Of a stretch of 64,000 nt of DNA, positions 57,363-64,000 are shown piece by piece. Numbering within the stretch: the stretch's first letter is position 1; every line of letters begins with the position of its first letter. Source of the stretch: Tunturibacter gelidoferens. GTDB taxonomy: Bacteria; Acidobacteriota; Terriglobia; Terriglobales; Acidobacteriaceae. The stretch is from positions 2,976,001-3,040,000 of the forward strand of contig NZ_CP132938.1 in NCBI RefSeq assembly GCF_040358255.1, read 5' to 3'. The notes beneath the pieces were generated by a model. That model searched no databases. It was not told the origin of the DNA and saw only the letters and a program-made list of their open reading frames with translations. Made by a program: the position numbers and the translations under genes.

Positions 57363-59247
57363 TTGCGATTCTAGGACCGACCGTTAAATTGGATCGGCGA
57401 CGAGTGATGTGAGGCGTGAGGAGAAGGAGGAGATCGCTGGAACTCGTGTCTGTCACACGATCTGCCGTAACGGTTTGAAAGCCTGGTAGCTCGCTCAACA
57501 CGGGATAGCCGTTGATACTTGCCGTTTCACTTTTGGCGAGGCTGCTGACCATGAGCGCGGTATCTCCGTCATCGAGAGTTACATCCGAGGCGAACTGCTG
57601 ACTGTTGAGGATTGGGATGTTGTTAACAGTACCGCCGCTCAGTGCTTCAATCTTAAGATCGATGTGCATTTTGATTGCGCCTGATTTTTGAACAGTTGGA
57701 GTTGCTTTCAACGTCAGACCGAGATCTTCGTATTGAATCTGAGGAATTGTGGCCGAAGTACCGGCTGCGGAGTTGAGCAGGCTCGAGACAGAAACCCCAT
57801 TGATAGTAGCGTTGGATGGTACGGATGAGTTGCTAATTCCAGAGGAGTAGGTCGCCGTAGTAATGGGGTAGCGTTCCCCGACCCGAAAAGTGGCAGATTG
57901 ACGGTCCCCGACTCGGATCTGGATATCATTGAGGGCGCGAGTGTCGCTGCTAGTAAGCGAGAGATTAAAGGCGGCGAACTGATTTGTAGTAACGCCAGTT
58001 TGGGTGAGTCCGCCGCCGAAAAAGCCAACCGTATTGGAAAGTAAAGTGCTCTGGACGAGGCCTGAGGCGATGAGCGCAAGCGCGATAACGATATTGCTTG
58101 ATCCAGCCGGGACCAGACCCTGGGCAATGGCTTGGTTTACGAGGCTTTGATTGGAGCTGACGATACTTTGCGCTGCTGAAGCTACGTTGTAGATACCAAC
58201 CTGCTGGGGAAGCTGCGCGCCGATGTTTCGTTGATTAGTCGTATTGACGGAGTAAAGTTGAAGGTCGATCATGACCTCACTGCCGCCGTCGATAAGATCA
58301 GCGAGAGTGAGGTTGATATAGGTCAGGGTCTCCTGGGGAGCACGGAGGACGAGGGTGCCGGAGGCCTTACCAACCGCAACTTCTTTGACGTCGAAGATAT
58401 TCTTCACAAGAGTGCCGAAACTGTCCATGTCCTCATTGGTCATGCCCGGGATGTAGATAGTCTCTTGCAACTGACGCTCAAGACGCTGGCGATTATCTAC
58501 GGTGTCTTTAGCTATGAAAACGCTTTTGGCGTCCAGAGGTACCGCGAATAGGTGGGTAATGTTTAGCAGAACAGGGATCGACTGCTGGTAAGTCGAGTCG
58601 TCGAGATCGAAACGCAAATTGTCTCTTTGGACCGATTCATCGAATATTTGGCGGATCCCGTACCCTGACAGAACCTGACGGATAACGTCTTGCTCGTCGG
58701 AGTGAAGATGGAAGCTCTTCTGACCGGCATTGGGCTCGAGGGTGACGGGGCCAGCGATGGCAGGGCCTTCGCGAATCCAAGGTTCTATCTCCGGATGGAA
58801 GGCCCTCGGGAGTTCGCCGTTGTCGACTTGGGAGCCTACTGTCTTGTTCTCAGGATCCAGAAGGCGGGCTTCAGCCAGGAGTGTTTCGGCCTTTTCATGC
58901 TGCCCTAAGAGACGTGCTTTACCAGCCTGCTGTATCAGCTCGGTGACGTGGCGTTGGTGGGTAACGCTTAACGCCAGGGCGTAGTCATGATTGGAGGAGT
59001 TGAGAGTGGTTGCATCACGGAATTTCAACTCAGCGCCCGTTAAATCGTTATGATCGAGTAGTCGCGCGCCAGAAAGGTAGGCATCTTCAGCAGCGCGGAC
59101 GTTTCGTTTGGAGACAGCTTCGGAGACGCTGGCGTTTGGGGCCAAATTGGACTGAGCCAGGGTGGTAAAAGAGACTGTACTGATGATGGCGAGCGCGGCA
59201 GTGTATTTTGCAACTGCGGACGCACGAGTTTGGAAGGTGGGTCTCAT
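57337..59247 (-). CDS. Secretin-type outer-membrane protein (type II/type IV pilus secretion-like)
   Basis: 636 residues with an N-terminal signal (YTAALAIISTVSFTTLAQ), a helical repeat-like region (residues 50-140: LTGAELKFRDATTL, GQHEKAETLLAEARLLDPEN, TPR-like), then N-domains (IPVLLNITHLFAVPLDAKSV, TLVLRAPQETLTYINLTLAD). The secretin core follows, with VMIDLQLYSVNTTNQRNIGA, a large Ser/Thr/Gln-rich loop, IQYEDLGLTLKATPTVQKSG, the VTLDDGDTALMVSSL box and SSDLLLLLTPHI. It would form a multimeric channel. It starts 28 bases after the Fis-type regulator and may be co-transcribed. No other secretion genes are in the window. Confidence 0.85.
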   Translation of the reverse strand: MRPTFQTRASAVAKYTAALAIISTVSFTTLAQSNLAPNASVSEAVSKRNVRAAEDAYLSGARLLDHNDLTGAELKFRDATTLNSSNHDYALALSVTHQRHVTELIQQAGKARLLGQHEKAETLLAEARLLDPENKTVGSQVDNGELPRAFHPEIEPWIREGPAIAGPVTLEPNAGQKSFHLHSDEQDVIRQVLSGYGIRQIFDESVQRDNLRFDLDDSTYQQSIPVLLNITHLFAVPLDAKSVFIAKDTVDNRQRLERQLQETIYIPGMTNEDMDSFGTLVKNIFDVKEVAVGKASGTLVLRAPQETLTYINLTLADLIDGGSEVMIDLQLYSVNTTNQRNIGAQLPQQVGIYNVASAAQSIVSSNQSLVNQAIAQGLVPAGSSNIVIALALIASGLVQSTLLSNTVGFFGGGLTQTGVTTNQFAAFNLSLTSSDTRALNDIQIRVGDRQSATFRVGERYPITTATYSSGISNSSVPSNATINGVSVSSLLNSAAGTSATIPQIQYEDLGLTLKATPTVQKSGAIKMHIDLKIEALSGGTVNNIPILNSQQFASDVTLDDGDTALMVSSLAKSETASINGYPVLSELPGFQTVTADRVTDTSSSDLLLLLTPHITRRRSNLTVGPRIAINLPEPPG

Positions 59248-59274
59248 CGACTGCTGATTAGACGGAGGCGGAAG

Positions 59275-59553
59275 TTAACGGGCGCTGGCGATATTCTGAA
59301 TGTGTGGGCGCTCGCTCCTGGGGGGGCGACGCATGCCGTTGCGGATCTGCGCGGTGTCCATGTCAAGCTCGGCGAGGGTACGGCTAAGGGTGTTGCGGTG
59401 CATCCCGAGTTCGTCGGCGGCCTTGCACTGGTTTCCCTTGTGATGCGCCAACACTTCAAGGATGTAGCGCTTCTTGAACTGACGTACGGCCTCCGAGTAG
59501 GGGATGCCGGCGCTGTGCATCTGTGTGATCAAGCCGTCCATTTCGCGCTTCAA
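59275..59553 (-). CDS. Fis-type helix-turn-helix regulator
   Basis: 93 residues from a TTG at 59553 preceded by CGAGGA; the Met five codons on is an alternative. FKKRYILEVLAHHKGNQCKA followed by ADELGMHRNTLSRTLAELDM is the Fis/HTH_8 domain (DNA-binding helix NTLSRTL), as found alone in many small regulators and at the C-terminus of NtrC-type activators. It lies between cvpA and the secretin in one co-directional group. Confidence 0.8.
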   Translation of the reverse strand: MKREMDGLITQMHSAGIPYSEAVRQFKKRYILEVLAHHKGNQCKAADELGMHRNTLSRTLAELDMDTAQIRNGMRRPPRSERPHIQNIASAR

Positions 59554-59604
59554 GGTTATTCCTCGCTGGTGGCCCCTTTGTGGAACCACACTCTCATTGT
59601 GCCT

Positions 59605-60141
59605 CTACCGTAGCGGTTTGATCCAATAGGGCGCGTTGTGCTTGAGTTGAGCGGCGCCATCCAGAATCCGTTGCTGAAGGTCGTAAGGTACAACGAAGGA
59701 TACCGCATGCGCCCCCGCAAGGAAATAGGAAGATAGCTGCGAATTTTTAATCCAGCTGGGATGAGGGAGGAAGGCGGCGATAGCTGTCAGGATGGCTACC
59801 CCCAAGAGGCAACCACGCACAAAACCGAAGACTGCTCCGAGCATCCTGTCGAAGAAGCCGAGTCCGATGGCGTGAGCGGTGCGGTTGAGAGATTTGCCAA
59901 GCAACGCGCTAAGCACCATGACTCCTATCACGAGAAGGAGAAAGGAGACGATCTCTGCGGTTGATGGTGTGACGATCAGGCGCTCAAGATACACAGTCAG
60001 GCGGTTGTAGTTCCAGCTGGCGATCAGGATTCCCGCGATCAGGCCGCCAAGTGAGAAAAGCTCGAGGATAATGCCGCGCAGGAAGGCGACGATGGTGGAG
60101 TAGGCCAGAATTGCGATCAAGAACCAGTCGAAGAGGTTCAT
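59605..60141 (-). CDS. cvpA: CvpA-family membrane protein
   Basis: 178 residues from the ATG at 60141, four bases after the purC stop, so the two are coupled. Four membrane helices: FDWFLIAILAYSTIVAFLRG, ELFSLGGLIAGILIASW, IVSFLLLVIGVMVLSALLG and GAVFGFVRGCLLGVAILTAI, the CvpA plan, with GFFDRMLGAVFGFVRG as family signature. CvpA is linked to purine-biosynthesis neighbours and envelope stress in other bacteria; the upstream purC fits that. Confidence 0.85.
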   Translation of the reverse strand: MNLFDWFLIAILAYSTIVAFLRGIILELFSLGGLIAGILIASWNYNRLTVYLERLIVTPSTAEIVSFLLLVIGVMVLSALLGKSLNRTAHAIGLGFFDRMLGAVFGFVRGCLLGVAILTAIAAFLPHPSWIKNSQLSSYFLAGAHAVSFVVPYDLQQRILDGAAQLKHNAPYWIKPLR

Positions 60142-60145
60142 GCGC

Positions 60146-61057
60146 CTAAAGGTTTGTACGGCCAGTGAGCAAGCGATAGGCCTCGAGATATTTCTCGCTG
60201 GTGCGGACGACCACCTCACGCGGTAACGCGGGTGCGGGAGCTTGCTTGTTCCAGTGGATCGATTCGAGATAGTCGCGGACGTATTGTTTGTCGAAAGAAG
60301 GTTGAGGACCGCCAGGGTTATAGGAATCCGCTGGCCAATATCGCGAGGAGTCGGGGGTTAGTACCTCGTCGGCAAGAATGATCTGCTCATTTCCCGATTC
60401 GTCGGTGGTGAGACCGAATTCAAACTTGGTGTCGGCTAGGATTAGTCCTTTACTGGCTGCATGCTCGGTTGCTTTCTCATAGATTTTGAGCGTGAGTGTG
60501 CGCAGCGCATTGGCATTGGTAGCGCCGATCGTCTTCTCGACCATTTCGTAGGAGATATTTTCGTCGTGGCCGCCAGAGTGAATTTTTGCCGCCGGGGTGA
60601 AGATTGGCTCAGGCAGACGATCTGACTCTCGAAGACCGACTGGTAGTTTGATGCCGCAGATCGAACCGGTTTGCTGATAGTCCTTCCAGCCGGATCCGGA
60701 AAGATAGCCGCGGACGACACATTCGACGGGAAACATCCTTGCTAGCTTGACGAGCATACTGCGACCTTCCAGCTGGTCAAGGAACGGCTGGAGTTCTGGG
60801 GGAAATTGTGTGGAGTCGGCGGTGAGCAGATGGTTTGGGACGATCGGCTTGAGGAGATCAAACCAGAAAAGCGACAACCGGGTCAGAATCCTCCCCTTGA
60901 ACGGAATGCCACTGCCGAGGACATGATCGAAAGCAGAAATGCGGTCACTGGCTACGAAAAGGAGCTGGTCGGGGGAGATGGCGTAAATGTCACGAACCTT
61001 GCCGCGGGCGGTAAGGGGAAGTGATCCAAGATTGGTCTGTAGTAAGGCTGCTGGCAT
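60146..61057 (-). CDS. purC: Phosphoribosylaminoimidazole-succinocarboxamide synthase
   Basis: 303 residues, the long form of SAICAR synthetase, which joins CAIR and aspartate with ATP in purine biosynthesis. Signatures: GKVRDIYAI, LLFVASDRISAFDHVL, PVECVVRGYLSGSGW, ADTKFEFG, LADEVLTPDSSRYW, and SFDKQYVRDYL near the end. It is in the cytoplasm and the second-to-last step before AICAR. It stands at the head of the purC-cvpA-Fis-secretin group. Confidence 0.95.
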   Translation of the reverse strand: MPAALLQTNLGSLPLTARGKVRDIYAISPDQLLFVASDRISAFDHVLGSGIPFKGRILTRLSLFWFDLLKPIVPNHLLTADSTQFPPELQPFLDQLEGRSMLVKLARMFPVECVVRGYLSGSGWKDYQQTGSICGIKLPVGLRESDRLPEPIFTPAAKIHSGGHDENISYEMVEKTIGATNANALRTLTLKIYEKATEHAASKGLILADTKFEFGLTTDESGNEQIILADEVLTPDSSRYWPADSYNPGGPQPSFDKQYVRDYLESIHWNKQAPAPALPREVVVRTSEKYLEAYRLLTGRTNL

Positions 61058-61115
61058 TGGGTCGACGGTACCACCTTTTGGGTTTTGCGATCAGACTGAA
61101 ACAGACAGTAACAGG

Positions 61116-61748
61116 CTAGGACAGTGGGAATAACTTGTCGACAGTTCCCTCGGACTCGGACGGCCAACGCGGGCAGCGGCCGAGAACGGTTTTCGTTGCA
61201 GGAAAAGGTATAGCGATGGCGGCATTTGAGTTACATTCGCGATCATTAAAAGGAATGACCCGGACTTTATGGCGGAGAAATGGGGCGATTGGGGGATGAT
61301 AGGAGACGATGAGATCGGCCCCTTTATTGCCACTGCCGGGGTTACCCCATGGTTTGACTTCATAGAAGAGGTTACCGCCGATGGGTACAGTCTTGTAGGA
61401 AGAAGGGTCGAAGAGTTCGGCAAGTGGGAGCATAATACTCGCTCCAAACACGGGGATTAATAAAATCGTCGCGCTGAAATACGTCAACCATCTTGGAGAT
61501 AGTCGCGTGAAGAGGAGAACCAGGAGTTCGTATGCTGCGACGGCCAGCCAGTTAATAAAGACGTTCAATCTGTCGGAGGTCGTTCCCCATTTGGAAGCAG
61601 CGAAGAACACTTGAATCAATACCAAGGCTAGGGATGCTGAGATGAGGCTGAACTTCAGACGAGAGTGGATACTGTCCCAAAAGATCCGCGCCAGAAGCAT
61701 TGCTCCTGACAACAAAATAAGAACGGCAGTTGTGAGCGGTATATTCAT
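61116..61748 (-). CDS. Hypothetical membrane protein
   Basis: 210 residues. Four hydrophobic helices: TAVLILLSGAMLLARIFW, FSLISASLALVLIQVFFAA, FINWLAVAAYELLVLLFTRL and YFSATILLIPVFGASIMLPL. They are followed by a soluble C-terminal part with VGRC-like PRWPSESEGTV. No family recognised. It precedes purC by 58 bases in the same direction and may share its transcript. Confidence 0.6.
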   Translation of the reverse strand: MNIPLTTAVLILLSGAMLLARIFWDSIHSRLKFSLISASLALVLIQVFFAASKWGTTSDRLNVFINWLAVAAYELLVLLFTRLSPRWLTYFSATILLIPVFGASIMLPLAELFDPSSYKTVPIGGNLFYEVKPWGNPGSGNKGADLIVSYHPPIAPFLRHKVRVIPFNDRECNSNAAIAIPFPATKTVLGRCPRWPSESEGTVDKLFPLS

Positions 61749-61913
61749 GCCGTTTTTAGATTAGCTGCTTTCGTGGGTGCGTGTAGAAAGGCTCATTGAT
61801 TCTGTTTTGGTCAGTGGCAATCTACCGGGGCGATAAGACAGACAATTCAGCGACGCTGGAAAAAAAGCTGGAGCGAGTGGTGAATCGCTCCAGCTGCGCA
61901 AAGGCTTGGGATA

Positions 61914-64000
61914 TCATGCCACGGCGCGACGATTGTCGGCGGAGTCGCGGCGATTAAGATTGACGCTGACGATCTTAGAGACGCCCGGCTCCTGCATGGT
62001 GACTCCGTAGATGATGTCCGCTTGGGACATGGTGCGTTTGCTATGGGTGATGACGACGAATTGTGTATTTGCGCTCATTTCGTGGATGAGTTTTGCGAAG
62101 CGGCCTACATTAGTTTCGTCCAGCGGTGCGTCGACTTCGTCGAGGATGCAGAAGGGGGCGGGTTGGAACTGGAAGATTCCAACGAGGAGGGAAAGAGCGG
62201 TGAGCGCTTTTTCTCCTCCGGAGAGCAGGAGGATGTTTTGAAGCTTCTTCCCTGGGGGGGAGGCAATGATGTCGATGCCGCTCTCGTTGGAATTTTCGGC
62301 ATCGGTGAGTTTCATGAGGGCCTGACCGCCACCGAAGAGCTTGGTGAAGGTGACGGAGAAGTTTTCGTTGATGACCTTGAAGGCCTCATCGAACTTGAGA
62401 CGGGAGACGTCGTCAATCTCCTTGATGGAAGCTTGTGTGTTCTCGATGGAATCGAGCAGATCTTTGCGTTGCGTTTCGAGGAAGCTGTGACGGGTGACTG
62501 TTTCGTTGTACTCGTCGAGGGCCATCATGTTGACCGGACCCATGGCTTCAAGTTTTTGCTTGAGGGCACGGGATTCTTCCTCCTGGGTGTGGAGGTCGTC
62601 GCCTTCGATCCGGGTGATGGTCTGGTCTTCGCGGAGCGTGATGGCTTCGGCGCCAAGATCGTTGAGGCAGGTGGCGTCGATGTGCTCAATGTCGGAGGTG
62701 AGCTTTGCGGCGCGGGCAGTTAGAGCTGCACGCTGCTCGCGGAGGGCTTCGGTCTCGTGGCGAAGGGTGCGGAGACGAACGTCGAGGTCGGCCATAGAGA
62801 CGCGCAAAGCGTGGGCCTCTTCCGTGAGGCGTGCGCCTTGAGCTACGGCATAGGCGCGAACGTCTGAGAGTTCGGTGTGCTGGACCGCGAGAGCGGCGGT
62901 CTCTTCTTCGCGGCGGAGTCTCTCTGCGCCGGCAGAGGAGATTTGCTGGTCGAGTTGCTGGATACGCTGGTTTTGACCGTTATATAGGCGCGTCGTTTGC
63001 TCGAAGTTTGCGGCTGCGTTGCGGCGACGCTCTTCTAATCCGGCGAGCGCGGCGGAGGCGGCTGCTGCGCCCTGTTGAAGATCTTCGCGTCGGGCGCGGA
63101 GCTCTTCGAGTTGCTCTTGAAGGGCGGCCAGGCTGGCTTCCAAGGTGCTGCGCTCGTTCTCGAAGGCTTCCGCCTCCTGCTGACGACGCGCGATCAGGTC
63201 CGCTTTCTGATTGCGTGCTTCCCGATTGCGTTCGTTGGTGAGAGCCCAGTCCTGCAGGCGGCGCTCAATGCGAGCGACCTCCGACTCCATTTGCCGGAGA
63301 GCTGCTCCGGAGTTTGCGGACTCGCGCTCGGCGTCGCGGCGTTCGTGGGTTTTGCCTTCGATCGTCGCATTGAGAGCGGCCATCTGGTGCTGCAGTTCGA
63401 TGGTGTTTCGGTCTGTCTGAGCCAGATCGCGCTCGACTTTTTCCAACTTCTGCTGCACCTCTGCGAGTTCGCGTTTGAGAGCGAGGGGCCCTTGCGTGCG
63501 GGGGCGTCCGCTGGTGACCGTGACGTTGTGGAAGGTCTCACCGGTGGGGGAGAGGAAGAATGCCTGGGGGTTTGAGAGGGCGAGCGAGCGGGCAGTGTAG
63601 GAGTCTGGAGCGACGAAACCCTCACGGAGTTTGGGCAGAATAACCTCGAGGGATTTGCCGAAGCCGTCGAGAACACGGACGCACTCTTTGAGGGGGACGA
63701 CGCCTTCGATCCCTTCGATGTTGGTCTGGGCGATGCTTGGCATGCCATCGGCAAAGGCGAAGTTAGCCTGGGAGTCGTTGGGGTGTACGAGGAAGGTGGC
63801 GCGGCCTGTGACGTCGGTCTGCAGGAGATGCATTCCTGCGTTCGCGGCGTCCCAGGATTTGACCACGACGTAGTTGAGCTCGTCGCGGAGGAATTCGTCG
63901 ACGACATTTTCGTACTTGCCGTCTACTTCGAGAAAGTCGGCGAGAGTGCCAACAGCCGCCATGCCATCGGCATTCTGCTTATAGGCGTCAGTCTTGAAGA
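61914..64000 (-). CDS. smc: Chromosome segregation ATPase SMC, C-terminal part (5' end outside window)
   Basis: The frame runs off the right edge; about 695 codons are visible. It begins in the hinge region (TLADFLEVDGKYENVVDEFL, GRATFLVHPNDS), continues as a long coiled coil of Glu/Arg/Gln heptads and ends with the ATPase C-terminal lobe: the signature LLSGGEKALTALSLLVGIF and Walker B FCILDEVDAPLDETNVGRF, then FVVITHSKRTM (D-loop/switch). SMC dimers compact and segregate the chromosome. Final residues NRRDSADNRRAVA form a basic tail. Confidence 0.95.
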   Translation of the reverse strand, partial: FKTDAYKQNADGMAAVGTLADFLEVDGKYENVVDEFLRDELNYVVVKSWDAANAGMHLLQTDVTGRATFLVHPNDSQANFAFADGMPSIAQTNIEGIEGVVPLKECVRVLDGFGKSLEVILPKLREGFVAPDSYTARSLALSNPQAFFLSPTGETFHNVTVTSGRPRTQGPLALKRELAEVQQKLEKVERDLAQTDRNTIELQHQMAALNATIEGKTHERRDAERESANSGAALRQMESEVARIERRLQDWALTNERNREARNQKADLIARRQQEAEAFENERSTLEASLAALQEQLEELRARREDLQQGAAAASAALAGLEERRRNAAANFEQTTRLYNGQNQRIQQLDQQISSAGAERLRREEETAALAVQHTELSDVRAYAVAQGARLTEEAHALRVSMADLDVRLRTLRHETEALREQRAALTARAAKLTSDIEHIDATCLNDLGAEAITLREDQTITRIEGDDLHTQEEESRALKQKLEAMGPVNMMALDEYNETVTRHSFLETQRKDLLDSIENTQASIKEIDDVSRLKFDEAFKVINENFSVTFTKLFGGGQALMKLTDAENSNESGIDIIASPPGKKLQNILLLSGGEKALTALSLLVGIFQFQPAPFCILDEVDAPLDETNVGRFAKLIHEMSANTQFVVITHSKRTMSQADIIYGVTMQEPGVSKIVSVNLNRRDSADNRRAVA

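Noticed and set aside
1..64000. CRISPR arrays, rRNA genes, riboswitches, conjugation genes
   Set aside because: I looked for spaced short repeats, rRNA signatures, relaxase/VirB/VirD4 motifs and common riboswitch cores and saw none; the only large repeats are protein-module repeats in the giant glycosidase gene.

Overview
The window reads as the chromosome of a soil-type Acidobacteriota (Acidobacteriaceae-like: Edaphobacter/Granulicella/Terriglobus relatives). This is inferred from an Oar-like TonB-dependent receptor with an N-terminal carboxypeptidase-regulatory domain, many large secreted carbohydrate-active proteins, and the purC / cvpA / Fis-type regulator / secretin / SMC neighbourhood. 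No rRNA is present to confirm the taxonomy.

Layout. (1) 1-5.65 kb: truncated serine recombinase at the left edge, a secreted alkaline-phosphatase-superfamily protein with its terminator, and two outer-membrane beta-barrel-type proteins (Phenol_MetA_deg-like and DUF2490-like). (2) 5.65-55.55 kb: a probable integrated element of about 49.9 kb. A tyrosine integrase (54.2-55.5 kb) abuts the 3' end of an intact tRNA-Cys. An exact 27-bp copy of the tRNA 3' end plus flank lies at 5653-5679, next to a small excisionase-like HTH gene. Both ends carry a doubled TAGCACAAA motif. (3) 55.5-64 kb: core chromosome with tRNA-Cys, tRNA-Gly, a PAS histidine kinase, then a leftward-reading group purC - cvpA - Fis-type regulator - secretin, a membrane protein and the C-terminal half of SMC.

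Cargo of the element, left to right: a broken S24-like regulator; a DUF4410 protein divergent from a large secreted Gly/Asn-rich protein; a secreted helical protein; a tripartite RND efflux operon (outer membrane factor, lipoprotein adaptor, 1,222-aa pump with an extra porter-domain insertion); two hypotheticals; a giant (about 2,700 aa) secreted glycosidase joining a GH2-type module, Ig-like and discoidin (F5/8 C) modules and a GH64-type beta-1,3-glucanase; a response regulator; a frameshifted S9 peptidase; a 1,262-aa protein with a nuclease-like N-terminus and a STAND-like body (best candidate for an undescribed defence protein); a beta-helix (GH110-like) protein; a frameshifted serine hydrolase; a secreted unknown; a metallophosphoesterase split by an in-frame TAG; a plasmid-like module (zinc-ribbon-like small protein, ArdC-like antirestriction protein, DUF6908-like protein, ParB); a TonB receptor; and a small zinc-binding-type protein.

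Gene decay is concentrated inside the element. Besides the frameshifted genes there are short relics of acetolactate synthase, a VOC/glyoxalase protein, an IS481-type transposase and a Phd/YefM antitoxin. No relaxase, type IV secretion gene, CRISPR array or complete insertion sequence was recognised, so the element is better described as a genomic island (or the decayed remainder of one) than as a self-transmissible ICE.
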